Shown here: piece after piece, positions 44,622 to 52,570 of the stretch
Numbering within the stretch: position 1 is the stretch's first letter
How the letters are laid out: each line of letters begins with the position of its first letter
Assembly (NCBI RefSeq): GCF_025979885.1
Contig: NZ_CP110139.1
Span: 2,542,001-2,606,000 of the forward strand
Reading direction: 5' to 3'
Length of the DNA stretch: 64,000 nt
Source: Hymenobacter sp. YIM 151500-1
GTDB taxonomy: Bacteria > Bacteroidota > Bacteroidia > Cytophagales > Hymenobacteraceae
Notes under the pieces: model-generated
Database searches by the model: none
Seen by the model: the letters and a program-made list of their open reading frames with translations, nothing else
Told to the model about the DNA's origin: nothing
Translations under genes and position numbers: made by a program

Positions 44622-44726
44622 CGGTGTAGAGACGCAATAGTTGGAGTCTCGTCGTTGCTGATGTTGTTTGTGTCGCGCCGTTATAATCGTTCAACGACGA
44701 GACTCCAACTATTGCGTCTCTACACC
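44622..44726. repeat. REP palindrome R1 (RAYT-associated)
   Basis: Arms 44624-44657 (GTGTAGAGACGCAATAGTTG, then GAGTCTCGTCGTT) and 44692-44725 are near-perfect inverted copies around a 35-base loop. The right arm merges into the start of the transposase frame. Confidence 0.9.
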
Positions 44727-45292
44727 GCTCATCATCTACGCATACGGATTCCGGCCTTTATCAGAATAAATACCGCATTGCCTCGACGCGCTGGGCTGGA
44801 TATGATTACAGTCAGAACGGCGCTTATTTCATCACGATCTGCACGCAGAATCAACGGCAGTATTTTGGCGAAATTCAGCCTTGTCTTCTTGCGGGTGAGC
44901 CATCAACCTTGTTGCCTACTCCTCTAGCAACCAGAGCCTTGCAGTGCTGGCAGGAAATGACGGAGCATTTTCACTTTGCTGTACCAAGCGCCTTTGTGGT
45001 GATGCCAGATCATGTACACGGCATTGTATTCTTTGGCAAAGCGGATACTACTACTGAACAATCCGGCACATTCGGTCCACAACGTCAAAACTTAGCCTCA
45101 GTGGTGCGGGGCTTTACATTAGGCGTGAAAGCCTGGGCAACGCGGCAACATCTGGAGTTTGTTTGGCAGGCAGGTTATTATGATCGGGTAACTCGTGATG
45201 AAAACGAATTAGAAAAAGCACGGCAGTATATTCTGAACAATCCCACGCAATGGTCCGCGAATCAGGACAAGCCGGATGGGTTGTTTCGCTAA
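44687..45292 (+). pseudogene. RAYT (REP-associated tyrosine transposase, IS200/IS605-like), start codon lost
   Basis: The frame from 44687 to the stop at 45290 encodes a Y1 transposase: YQNKYRIASTRWAGYDYSQN, GAYFITICTQNQRQYFGEI, EHFHFAVPSAFVVMPDHVHG with the metal-binding HUH motif (HVH), VVRGFTLGVKAWA, VWQAGYYDRVTRDENELEKA, and the catalytic tyrosine helix ARQYILNNPTQW. The frame has no ATG, GTG or TTG before 44909, which is already past the first conserved strand (YFITICT). Two ACG codons sit just before YQNKYR, where an ATG would be expected. The chain is otherwise intact, so inactivation looks recent, or initiation is unusual. It is flanked by two REP palindromes. Confidence 0.75.
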
Positions 45293-45295
45293 ACA

Positions 45296-45384
45296 GTTGA
45301 ATTCTCGTTGTTGAACGATGCCGTTGATACGAATGCAGTGCCAATTGCTCAACGAGGAGACGCCAGATGTTGCGTCTCTGCACT
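45296..45384. repeat. REP palindrome R2 (RAYT-associated, degenerate)
   Basis: AGTTGAATTCTCGTTGTTGA (45296 on) and GCTCAACGAGGAGACGCCAG, then TGTTGCGTCTCTGCAC (to about 45383), are diverged versions of the R1 arms, in the same relative order. They lie directly after the transposase stop. Confidence 0.7.
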
Positions 45385-45654
45385 CCGCCCAACTGAGTAC
45401 CAGTGACTCCAGATTCTAGCGGTATATCAGTATAGTACTGATGATGGTGACATGACAGTAGCTGAAGGTTGGCTAACGAATTACGATGGATGTCCGCCCG
45501 GCTGATGCGCTAGCCCACCGCTGCACCTCCTTTCCCACCAGCTCAGCCGCAGCCTTCTACCCGCACCTTCGTACACGGTTTAACCGCTCCTGAAACAGCC
45601 GGCGCCATCTGTGCGCCGGCTGTTTCGGGTTCATACCCACGGTTGCCTGTACCG

Positions 45655-46437
45655 ATGCCGCCTATGTTTTCTGCCTTTTACTCCGCGCGCCAACTCCAGC
45701 GCCTGCTGCTGTTCCTGCTGGGGTGCGGCGCTTTTCTACTGCCCGTTGCGGCGCGGGCCGATAGTGTGACGCTCACGGCCGCCGACAACGGCCGGCAGGT
45801 CCAGCTCAACGTGGGCGACCAGCTGGTGGTGCGGCTGCCTACTATTTCGCCGCGCTTCGGCTGGCGCTTGGTGCAGAGCTATCCGGGCCAGCTGACGGTG
45901 GTGAATGCGCACAGCCTGCCGGGCATCAGCAGCGGGGTGCCGGGGGCGCCGGCTACCTTCGAGATTCACTTGCAAGCCGTGGGTACGGGCGGGCTCGATC
46001 TGGCTTTGGTGTCGGCGCAGCCGGGCACGGGCTACTCCACGCTGGGCGGCTTTTTCCACGTTTACGTTACCATCGACCAGCCCGGCGTGGCTAAAAACGT
46101 GAACATCACGGAGTACGACAACCACAGCCGCGTGAAGGTGAACAAGGGCGACCAATTACAAATCCGCCTCGACAATGCCGGCGGCCCGCAGTACATCTGG
46201 GAAGTAATGCCCGTGGCCGACAACGTGGTGCAGCTGGTGCCGCCCGCTGCGGCGGCCCCAAAGAAGGCCCGGAAGAAAATCAAAGCCGATAACCCACAGG
46301 AAACCATCTTCCAGTTTCAGGCCCTGAACCCCGGCCAAACCACCCTGCACTTCCTTTACCGCAACGCCACCAATAATGAAGCGCCGCCCAAGCGGGATTT
46401 TGTGCTGCAAGTGGAAGTGCCCGAGCCGGCCCGTTAA
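45655..46437 (+). CDS. Two-domain chagasin-like (I42) cysteine-protease inhibitor homologue
   Basis: A 260-residue secreted protein. The signal peptide is about residues 1-31 (LLLFLLGCGAFLLPVAARA). Two repeats of a chagasin/ICP-like beta fold follow. Domain 1 (about 35-145) has VQLNVGDQLVVRLPTISPRF then GWRLVQSYPG, and GGFFHVYVTI. Domain 2 (about 148-258) has VKVNKGDQLQIRLDNAGGPQ, YIWEVMPVADNVV, TLHFLYRNATNNEAPPKRDF. Chagasins block papain-like proteases through loops bearing NPTTG(F/Y)xW and RPW motifs; here the first is SPRFGW and GGPQYIW and the Arg-rich loop is degenerate, so inhibitory activity is uncertain. It lies in the A2M-PBP1C region. The start at 45655 is one of two close ATGs. 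Confidence 0.72.
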   Translation: MPPMFSAFYSARQLQRLLLFLLGCGAFLLPVAARADSVTLTAADNGRQVQLNVGDQLVVRLPTISPRFGWRLVQSYPGQLTVVNAHSLPGISSGVPGAPATFEIHLQAVGTGGLDLALVSAQPGTGYSTLGGFFHVYVTIDQPGVAKNVNITEYDNHSRVKVNKGDQLQIRLDNAGGPQYIWEVMPVADNVVQLVPPAAAAPKKARKKIKADNPQETIFQFQALNPGQTTLHFLYRNATNNEAPPKRDFVLQVEVPEPAR

Positions 46438-46473
46438 GGAACCGTTCAGCTTATTTTTTCAGCAACCAAAAGG

Positions 46474-46583
46474 GAGTAGAAACGCAATAGCTGAAGTCTC
46501 GTCGTCCGCGCCGCCAGGGCTGAATTCGCGCCGTTCGGCGAGCATCGGGCAACGAGAAGACTCCAGCTATTGCGTCTCTACGG
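46474..46583. repeat. REP palindrome R3 (RAYT-associated)
   Basis: Arms GTAGAAACGCAATAGCTGAA, then GTCTCGTCGT (46476-46505), and GCAACGAGAAGACTCCAGCT, then ATTGCGTCTCTAC (to about 46581), pair with few mismatches. It is closely related to R1, 1.8 kb away, in the spacer between the inhibitor gene and the SPFH gene. Confidence 0.85.
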
Positions 46584-46623
46584 CGCTGAGCAGTTCGCCC
46601 GCCGGGATACACCGTGGCGCCGT

Positions 46624-48546
46624 TTATCCTGGCTGCTGCGTTTCGGGGGTAGCGGGCGGTGCGGGCGGCAAAGTACCCGCCGCTGGCTGAGTCGGGCTCG
46701 TTAGCTGCTGCTGAGCCAGCAGGCCAATCAAGGCTTCGACGAGCCCACCGCCAGCCCCGGAACCGCCGCCGTTGGCCTGCACTTCGGGCACAATTTTCAC
46801 TTGCTGGTCGCCGATAATCTGCATGAGCTGGAGGCCGGTGAACTCCCGGGTGCCCAGGGCTTCCACCCCGGCGCGGTAGGCTTCGGCCTTGGCCTGGCCG
46901 ATGGCTCGGATGGCGTCGGCCTCGCCGGCGCCGCGCAGGCGGGTAGCTTCGGAGTCGGCAATGGCGCGCAGGCGGGTGCTTTCCGCCTCGCCGCCGGCCC
47001 GCAGCTTGGCGGCCTCGGCTTCGCCGCGCACCTTTTTCACCTGGGCATTGGCTTGCAGCTCGGCAATGTTGACGCCCTGTTCGCTTTGCACCAGCGAATT
47101 CTGGATGTCGGCAATGCTGGTTTCGCGCACGAGCTGCTGGCGCTGGGTTTGGGCGGCCTGCTGCACCTCGTAGGTCTTCCTCTGCTCCTCGGCCAGCTTC
47201 CGGTCGGTTTGCGTGGTCATGAGCTGGGCCGGGGGCACAATGTCACCGATGAGCGTGTCGACGGCCTGCACGTTGTAGTCGCGCAGGGCCTGGCGAATAA
47301 AGGCCGCGGCGTCGCGCTGCCGCTCGGCGCGGTTCGTGAGGTAGTCGAGCACCGTATATTCCTGGCTGGAATTGCGGAAGTAGTTGCCCACGATAGGCTC
47401 CAGCACGTGGTCAACCAGGTTCTGCATGGAGCCCACGCGGGAAATAACCCGGGGCGCATCCAGGGCCGCGACGTGAATAATCTGGGCCACATCGAGGTTG
47501 AAGGAGAAACCGTCACGGGAGCGGACGGTGATGCTGCTCAGGGAGTCGTCGTAGTGGTGGGCCTCGGTGCGGTTGGCCCAGTTGAGCACGATGTTGGTGG
47601 TCGGAATCAGCTCCACTTTCATGATGTGCGTGTTCAGGGGCTGGCGGCCGGGGTACAGCGGCGTCGCCCAGATGCCTTTGTGGCCGACTTCGACCAGGTT
47701 GCCGTGGGTGAAGTCGGCGCCGCTAACGTCGACGGCGGGCTGGCCCACAAAGGAAATTACCACCCCCACGTGCCCGATGGGAATTTCGGTCATGGGCACT
47801 TGCTCTACGCGGCAAAACCAGGGGTTCAGGTTCCAGGAGCCCGACAGCAGAATTTGTTCCTGCAAGCCGCGGCTGCCCCCGGCCGAGAGGAAGGCCTGGG
47901 CATCCTGAAAGTTGTTGTGGTTGGGAATTACCGGACCGGCAATTTCGCCGGGCGTGATGGGCACGCCATCCAGGGTGGTCACGATGCCTACTGCATCGGG
48001 GGCCACGCGGTAGATGAGCAGCTCGTCGGGCAGCATGCCCATGGAGCCGGCGGTGGCGCGGGTAATGACCGTGAACAGGGCCGTGTTGATGCGGTAGGTG
48101 CCGGCCGTGAGCATGCCAATCTGCCGCCCTTTTTCGCCGCCATTGACGAGGAATGCCCGCGCATCCTGGAAATTGTCGCAGGCCACTTCGCGGGCCAGGA
48201 TGTGGCTGGGCGGAATTGGCTCCCCGGCGTTGGCCACCACCAGCCCGATTTCGCCCTGGGGCACCACCACGACCGGCTCTTTCGTAACCGAATACTGCCA
48301 GGGCCAGAGAAAGAAGTGCCACCCCGGCGCCAGCGTATCGGCCTGGTAGCCAGCTTCGCCTTCGAGGGCAATGAGGCGGCCCGCTCCCAGGTTGCGGCGG
48401 GCAAACTTCTTGGCCACCACGCCCACCTGCATTTCCCCAATCACCACAATGCCCAACAACGATTTGGCCAGCAACAGCAGCGCCGCCAGCGCCGCCACTA
48501 TTCCCAGGATGGTGTACACCCCGGTTACGGTAATCTCCAGTAACAT
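46624..48546 (-). CDS. SPFH/band-7 (flotillin-like) protein with tandem N-terminal modules
   Basis: A 640-residue membrane-anchored protein. One N-terminal helix (residues of about 8-36) is followed by repeated beta modules of similar shape (MQVGVVAKKF..., EIGLVVANAGEPIPP..., AVGIVTTLDGVPITPG..., HVGVVISFVGQPAVD...). Modules 2 and 3 share NFQDA(R/Q)AFL and a G-S/T-Y/W-x-(I/L)N ending. The SPFH core (about 300-440: SSITVRSRDGFSFNLDVAQI) leads into a long Ala/Glu/Arg coiled coil (about 440-570: QANAQVKKVRGEAEAAKLRA) and a Gly/Pro/Gln-rich tail. SPFH proteins form large ring scaffolds at membranes. The ATG at 48546 was used rather than a TTG 11 codons upstream. Confidence 0.85.
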   Translation of the reverse strand: MLLEITVTGVYTILGIVAALAALLLLAKSLLGIVVIGEMQVGVVAKKFARRNLGAGRLIALEGEAGYQADTLAPGWHFFLWPWQYSVTKEPVVVVPQGEIGLVVANAGEPIPPSHILAREVACDNFQDARAFLVNGGEKGRQIGMLTAGTYRINTALFTVITRATAGSMGMLPDELLIYRVAPDAVGIVTTLDGVPITPGEIAGPVIPNHNNFQDAQAFLSAGGSRGLQEQILLSGSWNLNPWFCRVEQVPMTEIPIGHVGVVISFVGQPAVDVSGADFTHGNLVEVGHKGIWATPLYPGRQPLNTHIMKVELIPTTNIVLNWANRTEAHHYDDSLSSITVRSRDGFSFNLDVAQIIHVAALDAPRVISRVGSMQNLVDHVLEPIVGNYFRNSSQEYTVLDYLTNRAERQRDAAAFIRQALRDYNVQAVDTLIGDIVPPAQLMTTQTDRKLAEEQRKTYEVQQAAQTQRQQLVRETSIADIQNSLVQSEQGVNIAELQANAQVKKVRGEAEAAKLRAGGEAESTRLRAIADSEATRLRGAGEADAIRAIGQAKAEAYRAGVEALGTREFTGLQLMQIIGDQQVKIVPEVQANGGGSGAGGGLVEALIGLLAQQQLTSPTQPAAGTLPPAPPATPETQQPG

Positions 48547-48729
48547 AATCAGAGCAAGGAAAAAATAAAGCGCGGGCAAGGTAGCAGTTTGCTACGGATG
48601 AGCCTACTCGAGAGCAGCTACAACCGCTTGGGCACCCTTGGCTGCGTATTTTCGCCCTGGCTTCCGCATCTATCAGCCCGAATAGCTAGAGCATTTCTAC
48701 CATAAAATCAAAGAGCTAATAACAGCATG

Positions 48730-49392
48730 TTACGCCGCTGCTACTTTGCGCCGGGCAAAGGGCCAGAGCAGCAGCAAGAAAATACCTACCACCAGAAAGG
48801 CACTCACAAACACCACAGCGCTTTCCTTGGGTACGCTCAGCGCCGGGTAGCGCGTAGCCAGCTGTTCGGGGGAAGCTAATTTGTCGGCCTCGGTCCCGAG
48901 CAGGCTCCGGCTAGCGTATTCGGGTAGGGTGCGCAGGTCCAGCTGCTGGGCGGTAGTGGCGTCGGCGTTGCCCAGGAGCCGAATGGCCTCGCCGGTGCGT
49001 ATGTTGTAGATATCGATGTTGCTGAGTGGTCCAAACTGAGGCCACGTGTTGTACACCCAGTCGCCGCGCTGGTGCGTAACGGCCGGCATTTTTTCGGTGT
49101 CAAGCTCGTAGCGGCCCAGCAGGGGGCTAAACGGCAGGCTTCCCTCGGCGTAGCGCACCACCGATACGCTACTGTTGGGATCCTGGGGGCGCACGTGGAA
49201 CGCCAGCGAATCGTTGATGCGCAACAGGGCGTAGTCGGCGGCGCGGTTGAAGCTGGTGGTGGTACCGGTTTGCTGAACGCGGAATCCGTCGCCGCCCAAG
49301 GCGTAGATGAGCGTTACGCCGATAAACAAAGCGAGCCAGACTCGAAACAGCAGCTTCCACCAACCGGCGGTTACTCGTTTGGGGGTCGTCAT
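48730..49392 (-). CDS. Two-helix envelope protein, unknown family
   Basis: A 220-residue protein with one hydrophobic helix near the N-terminus (about 12-32: LLFRVWLALFIGVTLIYAL) and one at the C-terminus (about 190-212: VVFVSAFLVVGIFLLLLWPF), followed by basic ARRKVAAA. The 155-residue loop between is hydrophilic, beta-rich and probably periplasmic (FNRAADYALLRINDSLAFHV, NTWPQFGPLSNIDIYNIRTG). I do not recognise the family. It lies between the SPFH gene (same strand, 183 bases downstream) and divergent pbpC. Confidence 0.65.
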   Translation of the reverse strand: MTTPKRVTAGWWKLLFRVWLALFIGVTLIYALGGDGFRVQQTGTTTSFNRAADYALLRINDSLAFHVRPQDPNSSVSVVRYAEGSLPFSPLLGRYELDTEKMPAVTHQRGDWVYNTWPQFGPLSNIDIYNIRTGEAIRLLGNADATTAQQLDLRTLPEYASRSLLGTEADKLASPEQLATRYPALSVPKESAVVFVSAFLVVGIFLLLLWPFARRKVAAA

Positions 49393-49619
49393 ACAAGCGG
49401 AAAAGGAAAGTTGGGGGATAAAACAAGCCTGCTTGGCCGGATGAAAGTACGGGCCTGGGGGCTCGAGCAGGCGGCTCCTGGCTGCCTGTACACCCCTTAT
49501 ATACCAGCAGGAAGGCGTTGCCGCGGTTTTGCCAGCTTCCTACGTGCCGCCGGCAGCCGCTGCCGCAACTCGACTTTTCCGCGAAACTGCCCTACTTTGG
49601 GTGCAGGTTATTCCGACTT

Positions 49620-52097
49620 ATGAAGTGGCAAGCTTATAGGCGCATTCTGGCAGGTCTGGTCCTGAGCCTGTTGTTGCTGCTTGGCCTCGACCGGTTGTTT
49701 CCGCTGCCGCCCCCGCCGCAGTACTCGCCCCTGGTGCTGGCCGCCGATGGCTCGGTGCTGCACGCCTTTCTCAACCCCACCCAGAAGTGGCGGATGAAAA
49801 CCGAGCTGGGCGAAATCACGCCCGCCCTGCGCAAGGCCGTTATTGAGAAAGAAGACCGGTGGTTTCGGTGGCATTTTGGGGTGAACCCCGTGGCCCTGGC
49901 GCAGGCCGCCGGGCGCAACCTGTTCGGGCGGGGGCGCACCACGGGAGCCAGCACCATACCCATGCAGGTGGCCCGCCTGCTGGAGCCCAAGGAGCGCACC
50001 GTGGGCAACAAGCTGCTGGAGATGCTGCGCGCCGTGCAGCTGGAAGCCCACTACAGCAAAGACGAAATTCTGCAGCTCTACCTGAACCTGGTGCCCTACG
50101 GCGGCAACGTGGAGGGCGTGAAGTCGGCGGCCCTGCTCTACTTTCAGCAGCCCCCCGACTACCTTTCCTTGGCCCAAACCGTGACGCTGGCCATCATCCC
50201 GAACCGCCCCACGGGCCTGGTGCTGGGCCAGCACAACGCGGCCGTGCTGCGGGAGCGAAACCGCTGGCTGCGGCGGTTTGGGGCGGCGGGCTTGTTTCCC
50301 CAGGAAGCCATTGCCGATGCCCTGCTGGAACCCCTGGACGCCCGCCGCCACGCCGCGCCCACACTGGCCCCGCACCTGGCGCGGCGGCTGGTGCGGCAGT
50401 TTCCGCACGAGGCCATTATCCGGTCTTCCTTGCACCGCAGCAAGCAAACCAAGGCCGAGGACCTAACCCAGGGCTATGTGCGCCGCCTCCTGGAGCTGGG
50501 CATCACGCAGGCGGCCGTGCTGGTGGTGAACAACCATACCCGGCAGGTGGAGGCCTACGTGGGCTCGGCTGATTTCCGCGACTTCACGAGCCAGGGGCAG
50601 AACGACGGGGTGGTGGCCGTCCGCTCGCCGGGCAGCACGCTCAAGCCGTTTCTGTACGCCCTGGCCCTCGACCGGGGCCTGGTGACGCCCAAGCTCCTGC
50701 TGCCCGACGTGCCCACCAACTTCCAGGGCTACCGCCCCGAAAACTTCGACAAGCGCTGCAACGGCGAAGTGACGCTGGAACGTGCCTTGGCCTATTCGCT
50801 CAACATTCCCGCCGTGCGCGTGCTCCACGAGCTGGGCGTGCCCGCCTTCACCGACAAGCTCCGCCAGGCCGGCTTTCAGAATGTCACGCGCAACCGCGCC
50901 CAACTAGGCCTGAGCAGCATCCTGGGCGGCTGCGGCGCGAGTCTGGAAGAGCTGACCAACCTGTACGTGACGCTGGCTGCCGGTGGGCGGTATGCGCCGC
51001 TGCGGTGGACCTCACCCCCTAGCCCCCTTTCCAAAAGAGAGGGAGAACCAGCTCTAGCTGTAGATGAGAATACTAGCTCTAGTTCTACCAAGTCGTTAGG
51101 CTCCCCCCTCTCCCCCGGAGAGGGGGGCCGGGGGGGTGAGGCAACTACGACTAGCAAACCACAAACTAGTCCCTCTTCCCTTTTGGAGAGGGGGCCGGGG
51201 GGTGAGGTTTCACTGATTTCCGAATCCGCCGCTTTTCTCACCACCGACATCCTCAGCCAGCTCACCCGGCCCGACTTGCCCATCAACGCGGCCAGCAGTA
51301 TGCGCCTGCCCAAGATTGCCTGGAAAACCGGCACCAGCTACGGCCGCCGCGACGCCTGGAGCATCGGCTACAACCGGCAGTACACCATTGGGGTGTGGGT
51401 GGGCAACTTCAGCGGCCGGGGCAGCCCGGCCCTGACGGGCGCCGACGTGGCCACGCCCCTGCTCTTCGACCTGTTTAACGCCTTGGCGTACAACTCGCCC
51501 AACGACTGGTTTGGGCCGCCCGCCGCCCTGGACTTCCGGCTCGTGTGCGCCGAAACGGGCTTGGTGCCAGGCGAAAACTGTCCCAACCAGCTCATCGACT
51601 ACTTCCTGCCCGGCGTGAGCAGCGGGCGGCGCTGCCAGCACCTACGCCAGGTACTGGTGGCGGCCGACGGCAGCTTTGCCTACTGCCGGGCCTGCGCGCC
51701 GGCGGCGGGCTACCGCCAGGGGCTGTACCCAAATCTGCGGCCCGAGGTGGCGGCTTTCAAAGAAGCGCAGGGCCTGCCGTACCGCCGCCTGCCCCCGCAC
51801 AACCCGCTCTGCCAGCTGGTGCAGGGTGGCGCCGAGCGGGCCCCCACCATCACCTCGCCCGCCGCCAACGCCGAGTACGTGCTCAGCCAGCGCGAAAACC
51901 AGCTGCTGCTGCTCAGCTGCACCACACCCAGCGAAGTGCGGCAGGTGTCGTGGTACGTCAACGACCAGTTCCTGAAGACGGTGCCGGCCACCGAGCGGGT
52001 ATTTTTCAAGCCCGCGCCCGGCGCGCTCAAAATATCCTGCGCCGACGACCACGGCCGCAACACCGACGTGCTGGTGACAGTAGCGGAGCTGGACTGA
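49620..52097 (+). CDS. pbpC: Penicillin-binding protein 1C (bifunctional GT51/transpeptidase)
   Basis: An 825-residue inner-membrane peptidoglycan synthase. The transmembrane anchor is about residues 8-25. The GT51 glycosyltransferase shows IEKEDRWFRWHFGVNPVALA, TTGASTIPMQVARLL and LNLVPYGGNVEGVKSAALLY. The transpeptidase shows SPGSTLKPFLYALALD (SxxK), YSLNIPAVRV (SxN) and WKTGTSYGRRDAWSIGYN (KTG). A C-terminal BiPBP-type domain (about 710-825) is present. Residues of about 464-530, between the SxN and KTG motifs, are a low-complexity insert encoded by intergenic-type repeats (see 51010-51209). It probably works with the A2M encoded upstream. A TACTTTG box at 49593 may be its promoter. Confidence 0.93.
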   Translation: MKWQAYRRILAGLVLSLLLLLGLDRLFPLPPPPQYSPLVLAADGSVLHAFLNPTQKWRMKTELGEITPALRKAVIEKEDRWFRWHFGVNPVALAQAAGRNLFGRGRTTGASTIPMQVARLLEPKERTVGNKLLEMLRAVQLEAHYSKDEILQLYLNLVPYGGNVEGVKSAALLYFQQPPDYLSLAQTVTLAIIPNRPTGLVLGQHNAAVLRERNRWLRRFGAAGLFPQEAIADALLEPLDARRHAAPTLAPHLARRLVRQFPHEAIIRSSLHRSKQTKAEDLTQGYVRRLLELGITQAAVLVVNNHTRQVEAYVGSADFRDFTSQGQNDGVVAVRSPGSTLKPFLYALALDRGLVTPKLLLPDVPTNFQGYRPENFDKRCNGEVTLERALAYSLNIPAVRVLHELGVPAFTDKLRQAGFQNVTRNRAQLGLSSILGGCGASLEELTNLYVTLAAGGRYAPLRWTSPPSPLSKREGEPALAVDENTSSSSTKSLGSPLSPGEGGRGGEATTTSKPQTSPSSLLERGPGGEVSLISESAAFLTTDILSQLTRPDLPINAASSMRLPKIAWKTGTSYGRRDAWSIGYNRQYTIGVWVGNFSGRGSPALTGADVATPLLFDLFNALAYNSPNDWFGPPAALDFRLVCAETGLVPGENCPNQLIDYFLPGVSSGRRCQHLRQVLVAADGSFAYCRACAPAAGYRQGLYPNLRPEVAAFKEAQGLPYRRLPPHNPLCQLVQGGAERAPTITSPAANAEYVLSQRENQLLLLSCTTPSEVRQVSWYVNDQFLKTVPATERVFFKPAPGALKISCADDHGRNTDVLVTVAELD
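51010..51209 (+). repeat. Intergenic-type repeat cluster inside pbpC, read in frame
   Basis: Three related units lie in the coding sequence: CTCACCCCCTAGCCCCCTTT with a GAGAGGGAG half (about 51010-51045), CTCCCCCCTCTCCCCCGGAG then AGGGGGGCCGGGGGGGTGAG (about 51101-51139), and CCCTCTTCCCTTTTGGAGAG then GGGGCCGGGGGGTGAGGTT (about 51171-51209). Between them are CTAG-rich short direct repeats. The cluster translates without a stop as SPPSPLSKREG, SPLSPGEGGRGGE and SSLLERGPGGEV. Confidence 0.85.
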
Positions 52098-52159
52098 GCA
52101 CACCACAGCAGCGCGAAACCTGGTGCTGCCGCAACTCCAACAGCCGTAAAAGCTGAATC

Positions 52160-52349
52160 TGTTTTGACAGTCAAAGGCCCGTCATGCTGAGCCCCGCGAA
52201 GCATCTGGCGTGCTGAGGTTGTGGTGTGGTAGCTGTCCTGCTGAGCTTGCCGAAGCATCTCTACCCCTGACTAACTCCAATCGTGGGAACGAAGCGGGAG
52301 AGATGCTTCAACTGCGTTTAGCGTAATGGGCTTTTGACTGTCAAAACAG
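52160..52349. repeat. Dispersed palindrome, GTCCGCTTG family, copy 5 (degenerate)
   Basis: Outer arms CTGTTTTGACAGTCAAAGGC (from 52160) and GGGCTTTTGACTGTCAAAAC (to 52349) are near-perfect inverted copies. Inside are GTCATGCTGAGC, two GAAGCATCT blocks and AGAGATGCTTCAACTGCG. The 473-base gap between pbpC and the TolC gene otherwise has no gene I can support; a weak AT-rich stretch from 52350 may hold the efflux-operon promoter. Confidence 0.7.
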
Positions 52350-52570
52350 CTTTACTAAGATTCTTACTTTAGAGGAATTACCAGCCCGCGAGAAGACCAA
52401 AATAGTGCGCCTCTACGACGTGCTGGTAGCTCGACAACTAACTCAACCAGATTCCGGGCAGCACATCGGCTGCTTCTGCTGGCGCAGCCGTGCTGGCGCG
52501 TGTTTTTGCTTTGGCTGCCTAGCCCTTCCCGGCCAAGTTACGTATCGGAGTAGCTGCTTTGCTTCTGCGT

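Noticed and set aside
46801..48543. 580-codon plus-strand frame opposite the SPFH gene
   Set aside because: Antisense shadow. The SPFH frame carries the membrane anchor, the core domain and the coiled coil.
51010..51209. Possible frameshift or assembly error in pbpC
   Set aside because: The frame is intact through the insert and both flanking transpeptidase motifs remain in one frame; repeat insertion explains the odd composition better.
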